This document shows positions 34,731 through 42,519 of a stretch of DNA of 46,754 nucleotides, piece by piece; the first letter of the stretch is position 1, and the number at the start of each line of letters is the position of its first letter. The stretch is from contig DATKRV010000059.1 in the NCBI GenBank assembly GCA_035532075.1, positions 1 to 46,754 on the forward strand, read 5' to 3'. The DNA comes from CAIVND01 sp035532075 (lineage in GTDB: Bacteria; Actinomycetota; Acidimicrobiia; Acidimicrobiales; Bog-793). Position numbers and translations under genes: made by a program. The notes under the pieces were generated by a model. The model was given only the letters and a program-made list of their open reading frames with translations. It was not told the DNA's origin and did not search any database.

Positions 34731-35538
34731 GAGACGATGGTAGCTATCTCGAACGCTCGATGGTGTTGCAGACGATTTCCGACACTCCCCACCAGGCGCA
34801 CAGCGCGGTGGACCCCGCTGTGGATCTGTCTGCAGACTGCTCTCAAGTTCCGAGCAAGACGTCTGGCTTCAAGACCTGCCGATTGGGGATGCAGCTGTTC
34901 ATGGGTAGACAACCATCGCGAGTGCGACATGACCAGACGGTCACCCTTTTGCGCCGGGTCGGTTTCCACTCGGGCGCTCCAGATTCGAGTGACTCAGGAA
35001 AGTTTCGGTGCTCGGAGCCCCTGTTACTCCAGAGCGAGCTTGAGCGGCCATCTTGGCACGGCCTAGGCCAGGAGAATGTTCGGCCTCATGTCGCGTCCGT
35101 GACAACGGAAGTTGGTGATTTGGCTATCGGTCACCGGAAACGAGGGTTCTTGGTCCGAGTATCGGCCTTCGCGATTTGTAGGGTGCGACGTCTGGATGTG
35201 ATCGGCCTCTCGATTGCGTCACCGCCTGATTTGATTGACCCGATTCGATGAGCTTGTCGAGTTTTGCGTTGACCAAGGCATCGAATGTGGCGCGGCGAAC
35301 TACTTCGATGACGGGTACTTTTCGCGTCAGCTTGAGCATTGCCGAAATCTTCGCGCTCCTTGTCTGTCGGGCTGTGCCAGACGCGACCCAAATCCAACGT
35401 GATGGTTATCAGCGCCCCGGACGGGAGGTCATGCATATCGACTGGGGTATGGAGAGGCTTTGCAGAGGTCAATGTCGCGCGAGGCCCGTTTGGAACAACC
35501 TCCGGCCCTGCTCGTCCCCGGCGATAGGCGCGAAGGTC
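34731..35538. other. Unassigned, possibly decayed coding DNA
   Basis: No intact gene is supported over about 800 bp. On the minus strand, a frame from 35472 reads LPSGALITITLDLGRVWHSP. A different frame from 35339 reads LTRKVPVIEVVRRATFDALV. Together they look like one protein interrupted by a frameshift near 35340. No family could be named. The left half (34731-35120) shows overlapping frames only. Confidence 0.3.
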
Positions 35539-36162
35539 TCAGAGATCTCCGCGTTCAGCGGCGATGGTGTCGACAGAGGCGTTCCAGAGCTCGATGCATC
35601 GTATGTCGTGATGTTCTTGCACTATGGAGACCGAGGCGGGCGAACTCGAGAAGATTGAGCCCGATTTCGCCTCAAGTCCCAACGCGCGCGCCGCCAATAT
35701 ACGCGAGAAATGTCCATGGGTGAACACGACCACTGGTTGCGTCGCGTTGTCGACGTACTCGGCAAGGAACTTGTCGGCGCGCGACGCGACGTCGCCTGTC
35801 CTTTCACCCTCTGGGCATCCGTCGCGCCAGATATCCCAATCGGGTCGTACGGCTCGAATCTGCTCAAAGGTCTGGCCCTCGTAGATTCCATAGTCGTACT
35901 CCATGAGCAGGGGCTCAACGCGGTATTCGATTCCAGGGAGCGCGAGCTCCATCGTCTCAAGCGCCCGGCGCATTGGGCTTGAATGGAACGTGGCAGCTCG
36001 GTTGTGCAGCACGCTCTTCAAATACGGCCCGAGTGAGGAGCTTTGGCGGCGACCATGGGCAGTCAGTGCGATGTCCTCGCGCCCAGTGTGCCGGTGTGAG
36101 AGCGTCCACTCGGTCTCGCCGTGACGAACAATGATGAGTTCGGTCTTTTCATTCGTGCTCAT
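35539..36162 (-). CDS. Histidine phosphatase superfamily protein
   Basis: Phosphoglycerate-mutase-like phosphatase of 207 aa. The phospho-accepting His is in LIIVRHGETEWTLSHRHTG, the paired Arg/Glu region in HSSPMRRALETMEL and MEYDYGIYEGQTFEQI, and the second catalytic His in VVVFTHGHFSRILAAR. Members include phosphoglycerate mutases, broad phosphatases, and in mycobacteria glucosyl-3-phosphoglycerate phosphatase. The substrate here is unknown; a sugar phosphate is likely given its place beside GH65 and sugar kinase genes. Starts at 36162, 36168 and 36174 are all possible. 36162 is preferred because GGAG lies at the right distance. It follows GH65 by about 60 bp. Confidence 0.9.
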   Translation of the reverse strand: MSTNEKTELIIVRHGETEWTLSHRHTGREDIALTAHGRRQSSSLGPYLKSVLHNRAATFHSSPMRRALETMELALPGIEYRVEPLLMEYDYGIYEGQTFEQIRAVRPDWDIWRDGCPEGERTGDVASRADKFLAEYVDNATQPVVVFTHGHFSRILAARALGLEAKSGSIFSSSPASVSIVQEHHDIRCIELWNASVDTIAAERGDL

Positions 36163-36195
36163 CTTCATCTCCATCGACTCTCGCGGTAATACTCG

Positions 36196-36229
36196 TTCGC
36201 AAAGCCAATCAATTCGTAGAGCCAATCAA
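36196..36229 (-). repeat. 17-bp tandem repeat at the GH65 stop codon
   Basis: Two adjacent 17-bp units (36196-36212 and 36213-36229) differ at two positions. On the minus strand each begins TTGATTGGCT and ends CGAA. The first copy read contains the GH65 TGA stop. This may be a recent slippage duplication in the spacer before the phosphatase gene. Confidence 0.65.
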
Positions 36230-38580
36230 ATGGTTCTGCGATGCGCGCGCGGCTCGCGCCCGCGGGGCTGAGTCGGGTGACCGCTCGGCACAAGCTTCAA
36301 CGTTGGCCGGGTAACCGCGCGGTTCAACGACAACTTGACGGCTTTGTCATAGTGGAAGACCTTGATCCCCTCGCCATCTATGAGTCGGTACGAGGTCTCT
36401 TTCGGTGTCACCTCAATATGTATCCGCTGGTTTAGCATCGTCAGCGTGAATGCGAGCCGGGTGATGCCCTCGGGCAGACGCGGCGCGAAACACAGTGTGC
36501 CCTTGCGCTCGCGCATACCTGCCAATCCCCCGACCAGGGCGATCCAGGTTCCCGCGCATGCGGCCAGATGGAGTCCGTCCCGGGTGTTGTGATCGAGGTC
36601 GTCGAGATCCATCAGGGCGGTCTCGGTCAGGTAGTTGTGCGCGAGTTCGACGTATCCCACCTCGGCCGCGATGACCGCCTGAGTGCATGCAGAGAGTGAG
36701 GAGTCACGTACCGTCAACGCCTCATAGTAGGTAAAATTGTGCTCCTTTTCGGCATCGGTGAAGGCGTCGGGGCAGAGATGCATCGCGAGCACAAGGTCTG
36801 CCTGCTTCACTACTTGTTTGCGGTAGAGGTTGAAGTAGGGAAAGTTCAGCAGCAGCGGGTACTGATCGTCCGACGTTGTCTCAAAGTCCCAGACCTCGTG
36901 ATTGGTGAAGTCATCTGCCTGCGGGTGGACCTTGAGCACATTGTCATACGGGATGTACATCGACTTCGCGGCATCCCGCCAGGTAGCCATCTCCTCCTGG
37001 TCGATATGAAGTCTCTTTGACTCGTCGGGATACATCGCAGCTGCCTCTGCGGCGCAGAGGAGGTTGTGTTGTGCCATGAGGTTTGTGTAGACGTTGTTGT
37101 CGGCCATCGCGGAGTATTCGTCGGGACCCGTGACTCCATCAATGCAGAATCTGCCGCGCACGTCGTGATGTCCAAGCGAACGCCACAGTCTCGCCGTTTC
37201 GGCCAAGAGTTCGAGTCCAATGCCACGTGCAAAGCTGTCGTCTCCAGTTGCTCCCACGTAGCGAACGACCGCACTCGCGATATCGGCACCGACGTGGAAA
37301 GCGGCCGTACCCGCCGGCCAGTACGCGGAACATTCTGCCCCCGAAATCGTTCGCCATGGAAAAACTGCGCCTTTGAGTCCGAGCTGGTGGGCACGCTCTC
37401 TCGCGAGAGGCAGCGTCTCATGTCTCCAGCGAAGCGCGTGAGCGACCGCCTCGGGGGCGGTGTATGTCAGCACCGGGAGGACGAAGATCTCGGTGTCCCA
37501 GAAGGCATGACCGTCATAGCCGGGCCCGGTCAGTCCTTTGGCGGGTATGGCGCGTCCTTCGGCGCGAACACCCGCCTGGAAGACATGAAAGAGCGTAAAA
37601 CGCGCTGCCTGTTGAATTTCGGGATCACCGTCTACCTCAATATCCGCGCGCTCCCAGAAGCGATCAAGCGTGGCGCGCTGTTCGGCAACGAGTCCGTCCC
37701 ATCCCGTCTGGCGGGCGGCTGCGAGTGCAGCCTCGACCTGGTCCCGCATGGCTGGCTCGGAGCGTTCGGCGGACCAGCCATAGGCAGCGAACTTGATGAT
37801 CCGGAGTCGTTCACCGGGCTGGAGCGCGGCGCTGAAGGTAACGCGACCAAGGTCGGGGAAGCTTTCGGTGTTGATCTGCAGCGCGGAGGGCGCCTCCGCG
37901 AGGTGATCCATCGCGGCGGCAACGCGCAGTCCGCTTGCCTTCGTGCGGTGTACGAGGGTCACGTTCATGTTGGATGACGCGTTTGATTCGGCCTCAAGAG
38001 GAGATTCGAGGATTGCAGAGACCCGAGGGTCGCGCCTTCGCATCACCTGGGCCTCATTGGTCACCAGTTCCGACTGCACCACCACCCGCAGCGGCGAGTT
38101 GATTGGCTCCACCTCGTAGACGATCGCGGCGACCGATCGTTGGGTGAACGAGACAATACGCTGTGAGTGAACGCGAATACCTTGGCCCTCCGGAGAGATC
38201 CAGTCGACGTCGCGCTCAAGTATGCCGGTGCGAAAGTCAAGCGACCGCACGTGGCTGATGAGCTGGCCATAGCGGATATCGAAGGGCTCGTCGTTGATGA
38301 GAAGCCGCATGATCTTTGCGTTCGTGATGTTGATGACGGTCTGGCCATCTTCGGGATAGCCGAATCCAGCTTCGGCATAGGGGAGTGGACGCGACTCGTA
38401 GACGCCGTTGAGGTAAGAACCAGGCTGGCCGAAGGGCTCACCCTCGTCGAGATTCCCCCGCAGACCGATATGGCCATTCGAGAGCGCGAAGAGGGACTCA
38501 CTTTCGGCGAGGATGTCGAGATCGAGATTGGTCTCGCAGAGGATCCACGGGTCGATGGAGTAGGCGGCGCGATTGTTCAT
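36226..38580 (-). CDS. Glycoside hydrolase family 65 protein, probable disaccharide phosphorylase
   Basis: Inverting phosphorylase-type enzyme of 784 aa, cytoplasmic (no signal peptide). GH65 members split trehalose, maltose, kojibiose, nigerose or glucosylglycerol with phosphate to give beta-glucose 1-phosphate. The N-terminal beta-sandwich starts with SLFALSNGHIGLRGNLDEG. The barrel has GLTGPGYDGHAFWDTEIFVL, and the general acid Glu lies in DGVTGPDEYS (about residue 488). A C-terminal beta domain follows. The next gene upstream encodes beta-phosphoglucomutase and overlaps by ATGA, which strongly supports phosphorolysis. M. tuberculosis Rv3400/Rv3401 has the same pairing. Which disaccharide is used cannot be decided by eye. 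Confidence 0.93.
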   Translation of the reverse strand: MNNRAAYSIDPWILCETNLDLDILAESESLFALSNGHIGLRGNLDEGEPFGQPGSYLNGVYESRPLPYAEAGFGYPEDGQTVINITNAKIMRLLINDEPFDIRYGQLISHVRSLDFRTGILERDVDWISPEGQGIRVHSQRIVSFTQRSVAAIVYEVEPINSPLRVVVQSELVTNEAQVMRRRDPRVSAILESPLEAESNASSNMNVTLVHRTKASGLRVAAAMDHLAEAPSALQINTESFPDLGRVTFSAALQPGERLRIIKFAAYGWSAERSEPAMRDQVEAALAAARQTGWDGLVAEQRATLDRFWERADIEVDGDPEIQQAARFTLFHVFQAGVRAEGRAIPAKGLTGPGYDGHAFWDTEIFVLPVLTYTAPEAVAHALRWRHETLPLARERAHQLGLKGAVFPWRTISGAECSAYWPAGTAAFHVGADIASAVVRYVGATGDDSFARGIGLELLAETARLWRSLGHHDVRGRFCIDGVTGPDEYSAMADNNVYTNLMAQHNLLCAAEAAAMYPDESKRLHIDQEEMATWRDAAKSMYIPYDNVLKVHPQADDFTNHEVWDFETTSDDQYPLLLNFPYFNLYRKQVVKQADLVLAMHLCPDAFTDAEKEHNFTYYEALTVRDSSLSACTQAVIAAEVGYVELAHNYLTETALMDLDDLDHNTRDGLHLAACAGTWIALVGGLAGMRERKGTLCFAPRLPEGITRLAFTLTMLNQRIHIEVTPKETSYRLIDGEGIKVFHYDKAVKLSLNRAVTRPTLKLVPSGHPTQPRGREPRAHRRTI

Positions 38581-39335
38581 GGTGTTTGAAGGAGTTGGGA
38601 GAGGTCGGTGACGACGACATCGGCGCCATGGATATGAAGCTCGGCGGCCTGGCCGACGCGATCGACTCCGACGACGAAGCCGAACCCGCCGGCGCGGCCA
38701 GCCTCGACTCCCGCCAGCGCATCTTCAAAGACCGCGCACTGTTTTGGTGAGGTATCGAGGATCTGGGCTGCGGCGAGGAAGGTGTCCGGTGACGGCTTTC
38801 CGGCGAGGTGCTGCTGAATCACGGTGGTGCCGTCGATGCGGGCCTCGAAGAACTCGCTGATACCGGCAGCCTTGAGCACCTCCACGCAGTTCGCGCTTGA
38901 AGAGACAACGGCGCGATGCAGACCGGCGGAACGGACCTCCCCGAGGTAGGTGAGCGAGCCGGGATAGGCATTGACTCCCTCTTCTCTGATCCTGCGGGTC
39001 ACGATCGCGTTCTTCGCGTTGGAAAGTCCATTGACGGTCTCCATCCCCTCGGCATCGCTGGGAGAACCCTCGGGAAGAGTGATCTGGCGAGATGCAAGAA
39101 ATGATCGGGTTCCCTCGAGTCTTGTCTTGCCGTCCACGTAGGTGGCGTAATCGTTCTTGTCGTCAAATGCCACAAAGTCCCCTCCGCTCATAGTCGCTCG
39201 ATCGTGCAGGAACACATCGAATATCTCCTTCCATGCTGCTGCGTGCACCTTGGCAGTCTCGGTAAGCACACCGTCGAGATCGAACAGGCAGGCCAGAATC
39301 TCTTCAGGCAGTCCGAGTCGTGTCGTTGCACTCAT
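38577..39335 (-). CDS. pgmB: Beta-phosphoglucomutase (HAD superfamily)
   Basis: Converts beta-glucose 1-phosphate to glucose 6-phosphate, completing GH65-initiated phosphorolysis. HAD motif I is CLFDLDGVLTETA, with nucleophile and acid/base Asp residues; the usual DTA is ETA here. Motif II is RAVVSSSANCVEVL, the Lys of motif III is in HLAGKPSPDTFLAA, and motif IV is CAVFEDALAGVEAG. The cap domain includes DDKNDYATYVDGKTRLEG, near the family substrate-specificity loop. Length of 252 aa is typical. It overlaps GH65 downstream and a small gene upstream, both by ATGA. A bifunctional or looser sugar-phosphatase role is possible but less likely. Confidence 0.93.
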   Translation of the reverse strand: MSATTRLGLPEEILACLFDLDGVLTETAKVHAAAWKEIFDVFLHDRATMSGGDFVAFDDKNDYATYVDGKTRLEGTRSFLASRQITLPEGSPSDAEGMETVNGLSNAKNAIVTRRIREEGVNAYPGSLTYLGEVRSAGLHRAVVSSSANCVEVLKAAGISEFFEARIDGTTVIQQHLAGKPSPDTFLAAAQILDTSPKQCAVFEDALAGVEAGRAGGFGFVVGVDRVGQAAELHIHGADVVVTDLSQLLQTP

Positions 39336-39544
39336 GCGAGTATCTGCCTCCCCGAGGAGTCACGACTCGCGAGGTGATAGAGCCTGTCTGCAACTCCTTG
39401 CGTCCGTGGCGCTTTGCGCGGGGCGTCGACTCCCGTTCGGCCAAGGTCATCATCTGCATCGCGCACGACGGTTTCTCTTGCGGCGTAGCGCGTTGCGGGA
39501 GGTCCGTCGAGGATGCATTCAGCATCTTGGAACTGATCGGTCAT
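39332..39544 (-). CDS. Small hydrophilic protein of unknown function coupled to beta-phosphoglucomutase
   Basis: Predicted 70-aa protein beginning MTDQFQDAECILDG. It has one of the best SDs in the window (AGGAGGT, 5 nt before ATG 39544), and its TGA overlaps the beta-phosphoglucomutase ATG. It is rich in Asp and Arg, without hydrophobic segments or a recognised domain. It may be a true small protein or a leader ORF that controls translation of the downstream pair. It is the first gene of the carbohydrate block. Confidence 0.6.
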   Translation of the reverse strand: MTDQFQDAECILDGPPATRYAARETVVRDADDDLGRTGVDAPRKAPRTQGVADRLYHLASRDSSGRQILA

Positions 39545-39900
39545 GGCGACCTCCTATCAAAGTCCCTCAAACGGTTGTCGTCGGCGCAAAAATCCACGCG
39601 CGTGGTTCTTTGAGTGTACCTGTACCGGAAGTCGTTGAGGGGTCTGGTTCGGAGACGTGTTTGGTTCGATGCATCGACAGCGAAGAGGGATAGTTAAAGA
39701 GATTATTGCCACTGCCCACGGTCCAATTGATCACACGCTGGCTGCACCGAGCAACGCTCAGCGCGTTTATCGGCTACAACTGAGCAACGAGCTATGCCTC
39801 CGGTGCTGAATGTTTGCCGGTTTCGCAACCTATTTATCAGACGGATGTTCGTAAACACGGATTCCATGTTCTCAGAATCTGCATCCGGATTGGAGCCTGA
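39545..39900. other. Divergent intergenic region
   Basis: This lies between the start of the minus-strand carbohydrate block and the start of the plus-strand iron permease gene, so it should contain two promoters. No tRNA, gene or clear palindrome was recognised. Confidence 0.5.
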
Positions 39901-40305
39901 ATGGAACGTTCAACGAGTCAGCTTCTCATCAGCCGTTTCCTGCACTGGGTCGGAGACATGACCGCGCGCGCGGGAGCGGCAGCACTTGTTGCGGCGATTG
40001 TCATCGGACTCAACATTGTCCTGATCACGACTAATTATTCGGCTCGGTGGGAGGCGTTGTTTGCGACGGTCTCCGCTTCGATCACGTTGGTCATGTTGTT
40101 TGTGATTCAACATACCCAAAACCGGCAGCAGGCTGTCATCCAGTTGAAACTCGACGAATTGATCCGTAGCTCACCGGAGGCCGACAATATTCTCGTTCAT
40201 CTCGAAGCGGCTGATGATATCGAACTCATTGAGCTCGAACAGGATCAGATCGCATTGCACTCGGCAATCCGTGAGCCGGCTGTTGAAGATGAATTTCAGG
40301 AATAG
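39901..40305 (+). CDS. Low-affinity iron permease family protein
   Basis: Membrane protein of 134 aa of the small bacterial 'iron permease' family (related to yeast Fet4). Two membrane helices are seen: AAALVAAIVIGLNIVLIT (about 28-45) and the one containing ATVSASITLVMLFVIQHT (about 58-75). The second is followed by the family signature QHTQNRQQAVIQLKLDELIR. The acidic tail (LEAADDIELIELEQDQ) is also typical. Iron transport by these short proteins is not firmly proved. The ATG at 39901 has GGAG 6-7 nt upstream. Confidence 0.88.
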   Translation: MERSTSQLLISRFLHWVGDMTARAGAAALVAAIVIGLNIVLITTNYSARWEALFATVSASITLVMLFVIQHTQNRQQAVIQLKLDELIRSSPEADNILVHLEAADDIELIELEQDQIALHSAIREPAVEDEFQE

Positions 40306-40432
40306 ACGAATCCAGTACCACTATGGTGAAAGGTGACGATCTCGCACATGTTGCGCGTGCCGATAGATACTGTGCAATTAGTGGTATCCATTCGGATGGA
40401 CGCTTCGTCAGGTTGATCTCGGAGGGTGGGCG

Positions 40433-41137
40433 TTGGAACCAGTACCTGAAGACTGGGAGCGGGCGACTGCCATCGTCGCGCATCCCGACGATCTTGAATA
40501 CGGTCTTGCGAGCGCGGTTGCGCGATTCACCCGCCAGGGAAAGGCGATCTCGTATCTCCTTGTGACAAGTGGAGAGGCCGGGATAGATGGGATGGCGCCC
40601 GCGCAATGTGGTCCGCTGCGCGAGGAGGAGGAGCGCAGGGGAGCGCGCTGCGTCGGAGTCGACCATGTCGAGTTTCTCGGGCACCCCGACGGGGCGGTCG
40701 AATACGGGCTTGCGCTTCGCAGGGACATTGCGGTTGCTCTTCGTCGCCTTCAGCCGCAGGTGGTATTTGGCATGAACTTTGATCTGACGTGGGGTGATGG
40801 AGGCGGTGTGAACCACGCGGATCACCGTGCGGTGGGACTCGCGGTGCTCGATGCCTGTCGTGACTGTGCGAACCGATGGATGTTTCCGGATGAGGGTGTT
40901 CCGTGGGGTGGTATTTCAAAGGTCTATATCTTCGGCGGAGAGGCGACCGCGACGCATTTTGTGGATGTCAGTGAGACCATTTCAGTTGGGATCGAATCAC
41001 TTGAGGCTCATCGGGCCTATATCGACGGATTGAACTTTGATTTTGAACCCGACCGGTTTTTGCGAGAGATGGCAGGATTTGCGGGTATCGCCGCGGGGTG
41101 TGAGTACGCGTTGTTACTGCGCGAATTTCGCGTCTGA
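40433..41137 (+). CDS. PIG-L/LmbE family deacetylase
   Basis: Zinc-dependent amidase of 234 aa. The metal motif AHPDDLEYG (AHPDD.E) lies near the N-terminus, and the third ligand is in NHADHRAVG (H-x-D-H). The family removes acetyl groups from GlcNAc-inositol (MshB), mycothiol conjugates (Mca), bacillithiol precursors or other sugars. This protein is somewhat shorter than MshB/Mca (about 290 aa), so mycothiol metabolism is not assumed. The start is TTG 40433 with GGAGGG upstream. It is followed by about 460 bp before the next plus-strand gene. Confidence 0.92.
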   Translation: MEPVPEDWERATAIVAHPDDLEYGLASAVARFTRQGKAISYLLVTSGEAGIDGMAPAQCGPLREEEERRGARCVGVDHVEFLGHPDGAVEYGLALRRDIAVALRRLQPQVVFGMNFDLTWGDGGGVNHADHRAVGLAVLDACRDCANRWMFPDEGVPWGGISKVYIFGGEATATHFVDVSETISVGIESLEAHRAYIDGLNFDFEPDRFLREMAGFAGIAAGCEYALLLREFRV

Positions 41138-41225
41138 GCAACGAACGGCGAGAATGTAGCCCGAGACATTCGCGTGCGGCGAAGGCGTCGAGCGGCTCTT
41201 TCTCAGGAGAACACTGGACAATTGT

Positions 41226-41396
41226 CTAATAGGGGTCGAGTCGTTCCTCTTCGATTGGATTGACAAGTGGCGTCTCCGAGGGGAGAGCATTCACCTCGGC
41301 CTCTGCCGCGATGAGCTCTGGGTTGCTTTCCGCCTCCGCGTAGGAACTCTTTGCCAAAGGTTGTCTTGGCTCACGCTCACGACGAAATAGCCTCAT
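41226..41396 (-). CDS. Possible small acidic protein
   Basis: A 56-aa frame on the minus strand begins MRLFRREREPRQPLAK and ends in an acidic stretch (EAEVNALPSE, then IEEERLDPY). The basic head and acidic tail look protein-like, and codon usage fits the window. There is no clear SD and no recognised family. The rest of 41138-41603 holds no other supported gene. Confidence 0.35.
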   Translation of the reverse strand: MRLFRREREPRQPLAKSSYAEAESNPELIAAEAEVNALPSETPLVNPIEEERLDPY

Positions 41397-41603
41397 CTGT
41401 GCGACTCTAGCGGTGCGATGCGCTATTGCTACAGATTGGATCCGGAGGTTCTTGCAACTGGGAACTTCGGGACCGAGATGGCGCTTGATTCGTCGACGAT
41501 CGAGTATCCACGGTCTCAATGTTGCGCGGGTCTCCTGATAGGTCCTACCGTATCGCCTTAGGCTCTTGGAGGCAGAGGAATTCACCAACCGAGGGAGAGG
41601 GTC

Positions 41604-41882
41604 ATGATCGGGATCTACATGCAAACGAAGATGTCGGTAGAGCAGTACCAAGAGATCAACGCGAGGGTCCTGGATGCACAGCTCGACATCACCGGACTCG
41701 TCATGCATTGCGCGTTCGGCGAGAGTGGCAGCGTCGCGCTCTTTGATGTCTGGGAGTCGAAAGCCGCCTTTGAGGCATTTGCCGCGCACCTCGGACCAAT
41801 ATTTGCAGCTCTCGGAGTTGAACCGGTTGCGCCGGATTTTGTCGAGATGATCGATTATCAGGCCGCGCCATTGCACCCATGA
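41604..41882 (+). CDS. Small alpha-beta barrel (ABM-like) domain protein
   Basis: Protein of 92 aa. The order is strand, helix with QYQEINARVL, strand LVMHCAFGESGSVALFDVWE, then helix AAFEAFAAHLGPIFAALGV and a final strand. This matches the ferredoxin-like dimeric alpha-beta barrel of antibiotic-biosynthesis monooxygenase and DUF-type stress proteins; such proteins bind small molecules or haem. GGAGAGGGTC precedes the ATG. Its stop overlaps the start of the next gene (ATGA), so the two are coupled. The function is not known. Confidence 0.75.
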   Translation: MIGIYMQTKMSVEQYQEINARVLDAQLDITGLVMHCAFGESGSVALFDVWESKAAFEAFAAHLGPIFAALGVEPVAPDFVEMIDYQAAPLHP

Positions 41883-42319
41883 AGCGACCGCGATCGCTCC
41901 TGCGCGAGCCGGTCGTGCTTGGTGGAGGAAAGGGAGCCACACTCGTTCTCGATGCGATCTACCGATTTCCGGACGGTTTTGAGCTCGAGTTAACCCGTGA
42001 TGGGAGCCCGAACCTGGCCTTGGATCAACGTCGATCGAGCAACGGGGAGGCCTCTGATCCGTACGGGCGGCGAGATCAATTTGTCGGATTGCAGATTGGC
42101 CTGAACTCCACGGATGGTCGGGGTGCAATGTTCAAAGCGCGCTCTTTGCCAGGTGCATTGCCCGCATTGATCGTGAGCCGGTTCTGGCGGATTGAGTCCG
42201 GTGAAGAGACACTCTGGCTCTGGGCGGCGCCCTTTCCTCGAGATGGTCGCTTCATGATCTTGGCGCGTTGGCCAGACTACGAGATCGCTGGGGAGGATGG
42301 AATTTCAACACCTGTCTGA
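41879..42319 (+). CDS. Conserved-looking protein of unknown function
   Basis: Soluble protein of 146 aa, mostly beta strand by appearance. It contains FPDGFELELTRDG, FVGLQIGLNSTDGRGAMFKA and a C-terminal FWRIESGEETLWLWAAPFPR, which resembles a widespread actinobacterial hypothetical family ending W.WPLPP.G....V.W.....E. I cannot name the family. Its start overlaps the stop of the ABM-like gene, so they share an mRNA and probably a process. Confidence 0.75.
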   Translation: MKRPRSLLREPVVLGGGKGATLVLDAIYRFPDGFELELTRDGSPNLALDQRRSSNGEASDPYGRRDQFVGLQIGLNSTDGRGAMFKARSLPGALPALIVSRFWRIESGEETLWLWAAPFPRDGRFMILARWPDYEIAGEDGISTPV

Positions 42320-42519
42320 CTCGCCGAGAGGTTATCCCTGAGTTTCACGGCAGAGTTGATACCGACAGTGTATTCGAGAGTCAACGGTTGATCTTGAAGT
42401 CGTCTCGAGATCTTTGCGATGCACTGCGTCGAGTCATCGCAAATTCCGTGGTGGATTATTTTTCGCGGAGCGGGTCGAATGAGCTCGATACCGCCGTATT
42501 TTCGGGTACCGCGCGCGAG

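Noticed and set aside
34347..35251. Long plus-strand frames (239 and 163 codons)
   Set aside because: They overlap each other and the small membrane protein gene, with low-complexity composition and no domain.
39320..39693. Plus-strand frames opposite the small 70-aa gene
   Set aside because: The minus-strand frame has a near-perfect SD and an ATGA overlap with its neighbour; the plus-strand frames have neither.
41226..42128. 300-codon minus-strand frame
   Set aside because: Most of it is antisense to two better supported coupled plus-strand genes; only its last 56 codons were kept as a low-confidence small gene.
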